In this document: positions 24,717 to 35,101 of the stretch, one piece after another | Numbering within the stretch: position 1 is the stretch's first letter | Layout of the letters: the number at the start of each line of letters is the position of its first letter | NCBI GenBank assembly: GCA_907163345.1 | Contig: CAJQUN010000001.1 | Span: forward strand, 1,860,001 to 1,924,000 | DNA from: Haberlea rhodopensis | Lineage: Eukaryota; Streptophyta; Magnoliopsida; Lamiales; Gesneriaceae | Length of the DNA: 64,000 nucleotides | Direction: 5' to 3' | The notes under the pieces: model-generated | What the model was told of the DNA's origin: nothing | Database searches by the model: none | The model's input: only the letters and a program-made list of their open reading frames with translations | Position numbers and translations under genes: made by a program

Positions 24717-25873
24717 TTATTTAACCCAATCTATTTTACGGATACGCTCCCCTCCTCCCCATAAGAATGAAATCTGAAGGGATTTTAGTTTGGCTATAAT
24801 AGTTTTGGGAGCACGGTAGAAGGTAAAGAAATAAATCGGCAGCGTATATAATACGGCATTCAGTAATATCAGACGGCATCCAATGGACAGACTCTTGTCT
24901 TCCCACATAGCTAATCTCTTTTGAAAATTCTCCAAAACTGGTTCACATAACAATCTCCTCCTCGGATTACCCCCAATCGATAGTCCCAAATATTTGAAAG
25001 GTAAAGTTCTCAATTTGCAATTCAGGAAACCTGCCAATTGTTTTAAAGTGCCTTGCTCAACATTTAGACTAATAATACTACTCTTGAAGAAGTTAATCTT
25101 CAAACCTGACATCGATTCGAATAGACGAAGAATAGCTTTCAAAGAGCGAGCATTCTCCAAGTTGGCTTCACTTAAAAGTAGTGTGTCATCAGCAAATTGT
25201 AAGTGAGATATGGATAAGTCGTCATTTCCCACCTTTAATCCAGATAAAATGTTATTCTGCGTTGCCTTATTAATCATCCTACTCAGAGCATCGGTCACAA
25301 TCACAAACAGAAATGGTGCTAATGGGTCACCTTGATGAAGAGCTCTCTTAAGATCGAACTCTGGCTAGGGACTGCCATTTATCAGAACTGAAGCCTTAGC
25401 CGTGGATAAGCATTCCATAATCCAAACTCTCCATTTTGTACTGAAATCCATGAGCTCCATGATGTGATCAAGGAAACTCCAATTTACTGAATCATATGCC
25501 TTTCAAAATCCACTTTGAAGATCATGCATTTACCTTTCTTTCTTTTGAAATCGTCAATGAGTTCAATGATAATCAAGACTCAGTCCAAAATATGTTGATT
25601 ACCCACAAAAGCTGATAGATTATGGGATATAACTCTATCAAGAACTCTATTCAATCTGTTAACAAGAAGTTTTGTCAAAATTTTATAAATGCAAACAACT
25701 AAAGCAATCGGTCAAAAATCCCCCAGATGAGTTGGGTTGTTCTTCTTGGGGATAAGAACGAGAAAAAAAGGATTCCCGCCTTTTACCAACTTCCCATTCC
25801 TATGGGATTTCTCGAAAAATTTCAGAAAATCAGCTTTAATGACATTCCAATATTTTTTGTTGAAACCAAAATT
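24717..25873 (-). pseudogene. LINE ORF2, reverse transcriptase core and C-terminal part
   Basis: The open stretch 25304-24717 encodes the second half of an L1-type reverse transcriptase, including the catalytic FADD (ISHLQFADDTLLLSEAN), GLKINFFKS and LPFKYLGLSIGG. To the right, to 25873, the frame is disrupted but continues the RT (FNFGFNKKYWNVIKADF). It resumes on the far side of the solo LTR at 27851 with NKSPGPYGF, so the LTR inserted inside the RT coding sequence. Substitutions and stops at several points mark it as dead. Confidence 0.9.
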
Positions 25874-25878
25874 GAAAC
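25874..25878. repeat. Solo-LTR target-site duplication, left copy
   Basis: GAAAC, identical to 27851-27855. Confidence 0.85.
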
Positions 25879-26618
25879 TGTGATATCCCCTAAATGATTA
25901 TATCCTTTTGAGCATTAATTATGTTTATGTGGTAATTATGGTGTTAATTAATTTGGTGTTGGAATTAATTAATGTGGTGAAATGCTTAGTCATGTGGTGG
26001 GCGTGACCTGGTAATGTATTTCGGGGTGCATGTGATGCATGTTGAGAATTTTGGGTGCTAGCATGGTTTATTTGTGGTGGTTAAAGGTTATTTTGGTGAA
26101 GCATGTTTTAATTGAGGTTATGGTGTATTTTTGTAAAAGCTTTTAAAATATTATGTTGGGATATTTTATGCATCATGCTAATTAATGGGGTACCATTTTT
26201 TAATCTTTAACCCACTTACACCCCTTTCCCCTCTTTAACTCTCATTTATTACCACCACTCTCAACCCTAACCCAAAACCCCCAATTTTCGTCCAAGCCAA
26301 GGAGGAGGAGGAGAAATCCTTGCAAACTCTTCATTTGTTGGAATCTTGATAGGATTTGAAGTCCAATAGAGGTATAGATTCCTCCTTGTTAATTTCTTGA
26401 AGATTGGTTTTGAAATGGGTTGGTATTTTGGGGTTTATAAGGGTTTATTTTTTGGTATGTGTTGTATGTGGTTGGGTTATGATTTTTGAGGTGTTCTATG
26501 TTGGTTTTATGGAATTATTATGGTATTGAGTTGTTGGGATGTTTTGGTTTGAAGTGTGTGCAGTGGAGCTTTGGATTTGTGCTAAAAAATGGTGGAAATC
26601 GCGCACACAGGAGGTGGC

Positions 26619-26811
26619 GATCGATCGCTACAAATGGAGAGATCGATCGCTACAAATGGTCGTAGCAAAACGGGTGCTAGCGATCGATCGCTGAAAATGG
26701 CGCGATCGATCGCCTCGAGGCAGTGAGGTCTGGCGATCGATCACTATGTCAAAGCGATCGATCGGTAAGGCTCGCGATCGATCGCCTTGACATAACGATC
26801 GATCGCCAGCA
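26619..26811. repeat. Cluster of CGATCGATCG-type palindromes in the solo LTR
   Basis: Eight copies of the core GATCGATC, most in the form GCGATCGATCGC, occur within about 190 bp, separated by irregular 10-25-base spacers such as TACAAATGG and CTCGAGGCAGTGAGG. The palindrome is conserved while the spacers vary, unlike an ordinary tandem repeat. Confidence 0.9.
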
Positions 26812-27169
26812 GTCAAATTTTGGGAAAATGATTTTTTGATGGATTTTTGGTATTGGGCTATTATTTGGCTTCTAATATTGGTTTGTGTGATTGTGTAGAA
26901 CCATCCTAGGTGGCGACACAGCCAAGAAAGTGAAGTCATACCAAATCCTACTTTTGGAAAGGTACGTAGAGAGACGTACGGGCACCCAACGGTACATGTA
27001 TCTTATATACTCATTTGAATATGCATTGTGGATGCAAGTATATATGGAATTGTGCATTGTGGATGCAAATACATGTTGAATTATGCATTATGATTGCATA
27101 TGTAAATGATGATTGTTTGGTGCACATCACATGAGTCATGGTTATATTAGAGTGATGATTTTAATGATT

Positions 27170-27295
27170 TGTCGCTGTCACTTGAAGCGATGATAGAATA
27201 CTTGCCGCTGTCATATTATAGCAAGGAAAGAATATTTGCCGCCAAATGTTGAAGCGAGGGTATTAGTGCCGCTGTCATGACAAGCGAGGTGCATT
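27170..27295. repeat. Diverged short tandem repeats in the solo LTR
   Basis: Three to four diverged units of about 40 bases share TGCCGCTGTCAT-like and AAGCGA words (for example at 27174, 27203, 27237 and 27269). Confidence 0.6.
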
Positions 27296-27850
27296 AAAAT
27301 GCACTGTTATAACAGACTAGGGATTGGTGATTGTTGATAATGAAATGGTGATATGTCATGACATTTGTGGAACCATTAAATAATCTATTGATTATACTCA
27401 TGAGTTATGGTACAGGGACAACAAAAAAGGGAGCGTTTAAAATGCATGGGAAAAACAGGAAGTGTTTTATTACGGTTTATGCATTTACGCCTTATAATCA
27501 TATTGTGTTGAATATGGATTATTATATGCTCATGGTTTGGGGGTTGTCCTTGTAGGTACATTTTGGCATGAAAAGGGGCTAAGGACGGGTTGAGGCGGTG
27601 AGCTTGTGAAGAGCACTTTTGATAAGGAAGGACATGATTATTTTTTGTATAGTGTCTACTCTAGGAGTAGTGTAAAGCTATAGTGATTAACATTCATTTG
27701 TTAGAGAATGTAATTAATCCATTTAAAAGTCCTTAACTTGGCATGTAATTCTTAAGGCTCAAGGTCTCAACACGAACTTTTATACTCTGATAATGCATGT
27801 TAGCTCTAATTATGCCTTTAATCCGCACTTAAGGAACTAGGGTCCTTACA

Positions 27851-27855
27851 GAAAC
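27851..27855. repeat. Solo-LTR target-site duplication, right copy
   Basis: GAAAC, identical to 25874-25878; it is also part of the interrupted LINE reading frame (GPYGF). Confidence 0.85.
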
Positions 27856-29235
27856 CGTATGGCCCTGGACTCTTATTGCTATCACAATTCCAAACTACCA
27901 TTTTAATTTCCTCCTCTGAAAAACCTGCTGTCAACAGGGAATTATCAGATTCCAGTAACTTTTCGAAACCCAAATCCGAGATTCTCGGCCTATCCCATTC
28001 CTCTTGATTGAAATGTTCATAATAGAGATTACTGATTCCATTTTTTAGGCCATCAACAGAATCGACCCAAACACCATTCAAGAAGAGACCCATAATTTCA
28101 TTCCTCTTTCGGCGACTACTAATGGCTTTATGAAAGAAACTAGAGTTAACATCTCCTTGTTGGATCCACCTAATCCTTGCTTTTTGAAATAGAAGAGAGT
28201 CTTTCATTATGATATTTGCTTTGAGATTCATGGAATCCTCCTTTTGAGAAATTAATTCTTGGGAATTTAATTCTCGAATATCTGCTCTGTTGTCCCATGA
28301 GGTGATCTTATTCTTTAAAACCTCAATTTTAGAGTCCAGCGAACCAAATACATCTCTATTCCATTCTTGAGACTATTTTTCACTAATTTCAGCTTCTCCT
28401 TCAATATGAAACCTCCCCAGCCCTGCACTTGAAAAGATAATCATTCATTCTCAACAAAATCTATGAATTGATGATGATGAAACCACGAGTTCAGAACTCT
28501 GAATGGTTTTGGACCTCAATCCGAAACCTGATTCTTAAGCATAATAGGACAGTGATCTGACAATGATCTACCCATTGAGTAATATTCGGCCATTCCTGAA
28601 GCCATTTGGGTGATACAAGAAAACGATCTAGACGACTCACACAAGAATCGTCTGGCCTATACCACGTGAATTTTTCTACCAATTAAAGGTAGATCAACCA
28701 GTCTCGATTTGGTGATGAAATCATTGAATTCAGAAACCTCTAAAAGATTAGGTGAAGAGTTTTTTCCTCTCCTTTCACTTTTGAACCTGATTGCATTAAA
28801 ATCATCACAAACGCAACACCTTGCCTCGTCAGGAGATGAAATTCTGTCGAGGATGTGTTCCCAACTTCCCATAAGACCCTGTTAGAAATTAAACTCCCAG
28901 GCGAATAGACATCAATGAAATTACATGGTATTTTTGCTTGACCCCAGACTCCTTCGATGCCCAACAAACCTTCCTCGCCCCAACAACTCGTTATCTGAAA
29001 ATAGAAGATTTCCAGATGCAAAGTAGTCCCCCTGATGTCCCTAAAGCCCCTTTGAAAACCCATTTAAAATCTTAATCTCCCCAAATCAACTTGCAGAACT
29101 CCTTTGTCACTAGTTCCATTTTGGTTGCCTGAATATATAAGAAATCTATCTTCACCTTGATGACAATGGATCCGACTTCCTGCTTTTTATCCTACCACCA
29201 AATCCTCTAGCATTGTAACTCATAATTTTTATAGA
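27856..29235 (-). pseudogene. LINE ORF2, endonuclease and linker region
   Basis: At the right end near 29235 the minus strand encodes MSIKIMSYNARGFGGRIKSR, the typical start of a plant L1 apurinic-type endonuclease. Further left come VYSPGS, CVCDDFNAIRFKSERRG (the DFN active-site region), SRLVDLPLIGRK and SRLDRFLVSPKW. The linker leading into RT follows (RIRWIQQGDVNSSFFHK and SEEEIKMVVWNCDSNKSPG). Several frame changes and stops interrupt it. Confidence 0.88.
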
Positions 29236-31207
29236 CATTGACAACCAGTTTCAGCCCCAAATTCTGGATTCTCATCAGAGTGTTTTTTGATAGACCTGGC
29301 ATCTCTTGTTTCTAATTCCATTAGTCGTTTGATAATATCCTTATCATTACCTTTACCAATAATACAGATTTTCATGCCGATATTCCATAATTCTGAAGCT
29401 TCCCACCACAAATCTTTTGACTCTCGAATAGGAGCTGACCAAATGTTCATCAGAACCTTCATTTACCATCGTCTAATTAGGGATAGAACGTTCGACCGGA
29501 TTTCTTTTTTGGTATGTTATTCCAAATCTCCTCATATATGTGTCTGACATTTCAAAATTTAATCATTTATCTGATTGTTTGACCTCAAAGATCTTTTCTG
29601 GATTGGGTTCCCCTGTAGTGTCAGATTTAGACTTAAGAATCACTTTAATTGCCTAGATTCTGCCGCCTTCTCATTACTGACAATATTGTGAGAGTTTGAT
29701 ATTGTTTGCTTAGAATTCAAAGGCTTAATCAAGTAATCCCGGAGACCCAAGTGTAACGCTGAATCCACAAAGACTGACTCTGAAATCCATGAGTCCTTAG
29801 AATTTTCCTATACTCCATTCTATGGTTGGATTGATCAAACACCTCCTCCATATGCACATTGTGATCCAACTCCTGATTACTCGACCTCTTAAGTTCAAAA
29901 TCATCCATAATTGTTTCAGAAATGAAGTCGATAGATGACACGGAGTCTGACCGAGGAGACACTGGCAGATTAGATTTCTGAAACGAACCACCCATTTTAC
30001 TGAATTTATTTCCAAAATGATTTGGATTGAGACTGGGACTTGAATCCTCCAAGAGTCTGATACTGTGTTCGAAACCATTTATATCCACCTTCACGACCCT
30101 ACTGATGAATTCCACTTCTGAAGTTGAAACAAGGATGCGACCAATGGAAAGGTTATCTCTATTGACTGTATCTTATCCAATCGACTAACTCTCCCACAGT
30201 ATTAACCAAAAAAAGAAAAAAATCTGAAACTCCAAGCGTGTAAGGGAATACCCATAACATTGATCCAAACTTGGCGAGATGGTAAAGTGATATGATCACT
30301 CCACACACTGATATCTGAAAACCAAAGACTTAGCCAATCATTCTTCTCCTTAAGAAGATCAAGACAGTATCTCCTTATTATTATCATGGAGGAGAAACAG
30401 AGATCCACGAACAGGAATGATTTTTAAGTTTTCAAAGCCATTGAGAATCAATTCCTGCTGGGCTTGATGCATTAAACTCGGATCATGCATTCGGCCTACT
30501 AAGCATCCTTCAATCCAACCCTTTTCTTCCTCTCCCGTTTTAAAAGAAAGATTCACCTTTGCTGGTTTCAGAAAGTCTGTCTGAGAAGGCACAAATCCTT
30601 GATCTTTATCCCTGATAAAGTCTGCTACTGAATTTGCGTTCACCTTAGGAGCGTTATTGATCAAGAAAGAATTTTTAATACCCATTTTAACACTCCTTTC
30701 AAATATGGGTCTGTTCGTTGTTAATTTGTAAGCTCCAAGCCTAATCTGATTCAACCCTTCCTCAACCAAGTTCATGTCATATTTTTAAATCTCACAAACC
30801 AAACTTTTTACCTTTTTTATCTCCTTTCTTTGGAATAATAATCTCCTTACATCGCCCAATTTCTGGAATGTTTTACGCATTTCTGATGGGAACCACTCAT
30901 CTGGAAAGTTGGTGAAGAAGAAAGACAACGTGTTCTCGTTGAATCTGTTAATATAACTTGGACTGAGGTACTGCTCTGGACGTACGCAGGGGAGGCCGCC
31001 GATATTACTCTTGTCGTAAGACTGCACATTCGAAACATCTCTAAACCCTGGGAAAGGTTCGTTCGTTCTCGGCTAGGGTTACGGTTGGGTATGTGCGTGA
31101 CGGAAATGGCCGGCGGAAGTTAAGGTTATGGTTAAGGTTTTGGTTGGAGAATGGGTGGCGATGGTTACGGTTGTGGTTGGGATTAGGGTTTGGGTGGGAT
31201 ACTCCAT
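29236..31207 (-). pseudogene. LINE ORF1 (RRM plus DUF4283 gag-like protein)
   Basis: Starting near the LINE 5' end, the minus strand first encodes a low-complexity Asn/Pro/His-rich stretch (about 31200-31060) made by a degenerate AACC/AACCCTAA-like DNA run. An RRM-like segment follows (FFFTNFPDEWFPSEMRKTFQ, then LGDVRRLLF; about 30930-30790), then a spacer and a DUF4283-like region (WLSLWFSDISVWSDH, WINVMGIPLHAW; about 30460-30210). These are the usual parts of plant L1 ORF1, an RNA-binding chaperone. At least three frame breaks are visible. Confidence 0.8.
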
Positions 31208-31217
31208 AGTATATACC

Positions 31218-31232
31218 GTTGATTATACCCTT
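31218..31232. repeat. LINE target-site duplication, right copy
   Basis: GTTGATTATACCCTT, one mismatch from 23500-23514. Confidence 0.8.
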
Positions 31233-33240
31233 GCTAAAGTAGTTTATGCATCTTTCTGGAATCTTCAATTCTCCAACTATGGGAAATGTTTTGTACTATA
31301 TTTGAGTTGAGGTTTGTGAATGGAAATATGGCAATACACATGTAATGTTTAGGCCTGCATGTGTTATCTGGAAATGCATCTCGTTTAAACTGTCCTAATT
31401 ATAACGATCTATTTAGATCAACAAGGCTATTATAGTTTAGTGATTGAAGCTAATTATTCAAGTTGGAGGTCAAGAGTTCAAATCTACACTATAACATATG
31501 TTTTAAATTTAAAAATGTAAAAAAATTAAAATAGACCCGTGAACCGTCGGTTAAGGGTTCGAAAACTATGGCCCTTAATCGGCCCTCCTATAAATGGACC
31601 GGTTATGAGTCCGACCCGTCAAATTTATTGATAACATGTACGTTTAATCTAATTTCAACCATTGAAAACTAAAGAACTATATTGATTTTTATGTTATTTT
31701 GGCACATAAAATTTTATTAATGCAATGCAAACATTATTGGACCAAGTGATAGTGAAAGGTAACATTTTACAATGTAATTATATATAAATTGTATCATTCA
31801 AATTCATTATATTATCTTAGTTGGATTATCTGTTCTTGTCCAAATCCCTAAAACAATTTCTCCGTTCTAGCTATAACCGTCATGCTTCAATCTTTGATGT
31901 TCATATTTGACAATGCAATGAAATTAAAGAAAACTATGTATTTTCATTCACAAACCTCAATAATGTTCGTCTTTGCTATATATTTCTCCGTTTTGGCTAG
32001 GTATACAGTTATTTATAAATATTGTTTTTTCTTCATAATCACATAAACTTGTCAAAAAAATTTGCCGAGCAGCTTTGCCCGTATAAGCACGCAACACGTG
32101 CACAGAGTAACTAGTGGTATATACCTTCTAGGGATATATAAGGTAATAGTAAGACAGATCGAGTTTTAAATCAATTTTAGTTCATCCGATGTCCCGATTA
32201 ATATAGAACTAATTAAATAATTTTGTTGTATGGTGAATATATATAACAAAAGATTTAAAAAGTACTTTACCGATAGTCGAGTTTTCGATTTTTGATTAAT
32301 AGCACAAACACCAATTTCCTTCATAGGATGAACGTTGTTAAGAAATAATGGTAGGTGCATTGTTTAAATGTGGAGATATCTTCCAGCTCTGTTTACACAG
32401 CACTATTCGCACTCATATTCTTAAATTAAGTAAATGCAGTACATGTATAGCATCTTGTAAAGTGGTGTAAGATTGGTTGGTGAGTTCTTTGCATTTGAAC
32501 TCCAATTTTAATGTGTATGATTGGTCAAAAAGTAATCTCTACATGTGACTAAGTTTTATTACGGAGGATGTGTTTATAATTGTGTATTCGAAGTACTTTT
32601 ATTTTGTTTTTGCTTAAAGTTGAAAAGTTATTTTTAAGCAAAAATATTGAGTGTTTGCTACTAAAATAAAAAAAATCAACTTAATAAACTTTAAATTGTT
32701 ACAAAATTGCGATCAGTTGAGCCACACAATTAAAAGCAGTGAAAAACATCTCATGAATTGCTTATTCTGCTTTCGCTTTTACCTACATATTTTTAGGGAA
32801 ACAATACCAATAATAATGAAATAAAAACTCAAAATATGTTTTTTGCGTGAGAAACATATAAACAAGTTTTAAAAAGAAATTGTAAATTCTCACTAAAAAT
32901 TAAGTGGTTTTCATAATACAGTGCATTTTTTTTTCTTTTATACTTGCTTTTAGGATAAAGCAAGTTGTAAAACTAGCTCCATTAATGATTTAAACACAAT
33001 TTTAGATATTTTTTAAAATTTTAAAACCTTGATCAAACTTGATTCATGTATTGCTAGTGTAAAATAAAAAATAAAAAAAAAAGGGCAAAGAAAAGAAAAA
33101 GGTTGAAGAGTACATGAGAAGCTTATTTGTTCTTTGATTTTGATGCGAGGGAAAGAGACAAGCTTGAGAAAGTGAGACCATTGTACTGTACCCGTTTCAC
33201 ACAGAGCGACGCGCACAAACTGCGTAAAAAAAGCGGGGTG
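31233..33240. other. Intergenic DNA, no recognised gene
   Basis: AT-rich DNA between the LINE and the FLZ gene. A CCGGTTATGAGTCC-type repeat fragment lies around 31530-31625. Nothing coding was recognised. The last few hundred bases should contain the FLZ promoter. Confidence 0.4.
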
Positions 33241-33320
33241 GGGTATACTGTTTGGGTTTTAACTGCATTGGGGTTCTTTTTCTTCCTCAATCAGACCCCA
33301 TTTCTCTCAAATTCCTTGAG

Positions 33321-33793
33321 GTAAAAAAGATGCGATTTTCGCTTTTGTTTTGTTTTGTTTTTCTCAAATAACATATCTAAGAACACACTCACATGAATAT
33401 GTTTATGTTGGATTTTCTTGATTGTTCTTTTGGTTTCATATAACAAAAGGGGTTTTTACTCTATAAAGTTTTTATTTTTACGGGTTTATTTAATTTCCTG
33501 AGCTGGGCAACTGTTTATTTGGATTATACAGAGAATAAATCATGATGCTTTGAGTATTGTTTGTGATGTGTAGGTGGATATAATCGATATATATCAAGAG
33601 TTCTGAGTGAGGCTTTATTTAAATTTATTTTTTTTAAGTTTTTTTATATCAGATTCTGGAGATTTCAGCGACTAATTAGAGTTAATTTTAGATTTCTTGT
33701 CCATTCAGAGCAAACATTTGGATTTTTTCTTCCCTTTTTTGAATTACTTGTTAATGCATGAATTTCTGAATGAAACATTTTGTTTGGGTTCAG
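33321..33793 (+). other. Probable 5' UTR intron of the FLZ gene
   Basis: A good donor (CTTGAG|GTAAAAAAG at 33320/33321) and acceptor (GGGTTCAG|ATCG at 33793/33794) bracket a T-rich 473-base stretch just upstream of the ATG at 33830. A leader intron is common in this gene family. It is inferred from splice signals only. Confidence 0.5.
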
Positions 33794-33829
33794 ATCGTAC
33801 GGCTTTGGTTTCTTGAGACTTTTGAGATA

Positions 33830-35101
33830 ATGCTGAGGAAGAGGACAAGATCACACCATAAAGATGAAAGCAGGGGCCATTTGATGTCTGATACTGATAT
33901 TTTGGGTTTGGAGCATAAAAGTAACTCTTATTTTGATGTCCCTGGCTTATTTGTGGATTTTAAATCCAAGGTTTCTGATTCTGATTCAGTTAGAAGCCCT
34001 ACTTCCCCATTAGATTTTAGAATTTTTTCGGCTTTTGGAAATCCCTATCGATGCTCAAGATCGCCTAAAGAAGGGCAGAGAAAGAGCTGGGATTGTAGCA
34101 AAGTAGGCCTAAGCATAATAGATTCACTTGATGATGAGACAAAACAATCAGGGAAGGTTATCCAGTCCTCTGATAGTAAAAGTATACTTTTTGGGAGGCA
34201 AATTACTTTGAATAGTCTTAATTTTTGTAGCCATTCGGATTCTTTAGAGACATTTAAGTCATTGCCTAAGAATGTTGATGTATTTTCAAATTCCAGGTCT
34301 AAACCACCGAATGTGAAAAATGTTGGTTCTAATGTTCTTTCTGGAATTGGTGAAATCCCATTTGGACCATTTGAAGGGTTTCGGTCTTGTTCTTTGGATT
34401 CTGGAAGGGTTAGGTCCCTTGTATCTCATTTCGGTAGTGGTAAATCCAATCTTGGATGTGGTAATTTGGTTGACGAGAATGCAAAGATCCCAATGTCTTC
34501 AGAGTGCAAATTTCTTGAAGGAAGTCTTGAGTTAGGCAATAGTTCACAGGGAAAATCGTGTCCGATTCCTACATTTCCTTCTGGAACTAATTTTATCAGT
34601 TCTATCCCAGCTAGTGAAATCGAGCTTTCTGAGGACTACACTTGTGTTAGAATACATGGTTCTCACCCAAAAGTTACTCACATCTTCAGTGATTGTGTTT
34701 TGGATTGTCACGACGAAAAATTAACTGATTTTTTCAGGAAAAGTGAAGATGGGGAAGATTACATGTCATTTTCCGAGATAGCTGGAGACTCGCACTCTCT
34801 TGCTTCTTATCCTGCTGTAGATTTCTTGAAATTCTGTAACTCTTGCAAGAAGAGCTTGGATGGCGAAGATATTTTCATGTACAGGTTCGCCTCAGTAACC
34901 ATAGCCTCCCTTTTGTTCTTAAGTTAATCCATATAGCTACATTTTGAGATGCTAACAAATTCCTGGTTTTCTATGTTCTGCAGAGGCGAAAAGGCCTTTT
35001 GTAGTTGGTTCTGCCGTTCACAGGAAATTTTGATTGATGAGGAGATGGATATACCTGGCAATAACTTCGCAGAGAATCCCGAAACTCAAACGACTGCGTA
35101 A
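33830..35101 (+). CDS. FCS-like zinc finger (FLZ/DUF581) protein
   Basis: Plant-specific adaptor protein; FLZ proteins bind SnRK1 kinase subunits and act as scaffolds in energy and stress signalling. Exon 1 (33830-34884) and exon 2 (34984-35101) join in phase (ATGTACAG|GTTCGC ... TTCTGCAG|AGGCGA) to give 390 residues. The N-terminus MLRKRTRSHHKDE and motifs such as SPTSPLDFRIF and KSWDCSKVGLSIIDSLDDE are typical of the long FLZ10/11-type members. The FLZ zinc finger covers about residues 331-372: C336-x2-C339, then C358-x3-C362 in FCSWFCRSQEI. The intron splits the zinc finger between its two cysteine pairs, as in the family. An in-frame ATG at 33770 exists, but MLRKR at 33830 is the family start. 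It is probably the counterpart of Arabidopsis At5g11460 (FLZ10), from the neighbouring genes and from memory. Confidence 0.92.

Larger units (their letters stand above)
25879..27850 (+). mobile_element. Solo LTR inserted in the LINE
   Basis: A 1972-bp segment starts TGTGATATCCCC and ends GGTCCTTACA, so has TG...CA termini. It is bracketed by GAAAC on both sides and precisely interrupts LINE reverse-transcriptase coding sequence. It has no gag, pol, PBS or polypurine tract, so is best read as a solo LTR left after LTR-LTR recombination. The long LTR and its TGTGATATCCCC/CCTTACA ends suggest a Ty3/gypsy chromovirus (Tekay-like), with transcription on the plus strand; lineage and strand are inferred. 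It contains a cluster of GATCGATC palindromes at 26619-26811 and diverged short repeats at about 27170-27295. Confidence 0.85.
23515..31217 (-). mobile_element. L1-type LINE retrotransposon, split by a solo LTR
   Basis: A minus-strand non-LTR element ending at its 3' side with CCGAGCAAATAAAAAA (about 23532-23515) and flanked by 15-bp direct repeats with one mismatch. From right to left it contains a gag-like ORF1 with an RRM and a DUF4283-like region, an endonuclease, a reverse transcriptase with FADD, and an RT zinc-binding tail. Without the 1972-bp LTR and its 5-bp duplication the LINE is about 5.7 kb, the expected full length for a plant L1. Both ORFs carry stops and frameshifts, so it is inactive. 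The whole region between ALG12 and the FLZ gene is largely this insertion. Confidence 0.9.

Noticed and set aside
33013..33324. Overlapping frames around the FLZ leader
   Set aside because: They lie in the presumed promoter and 5' UTR; no conserved coding features.
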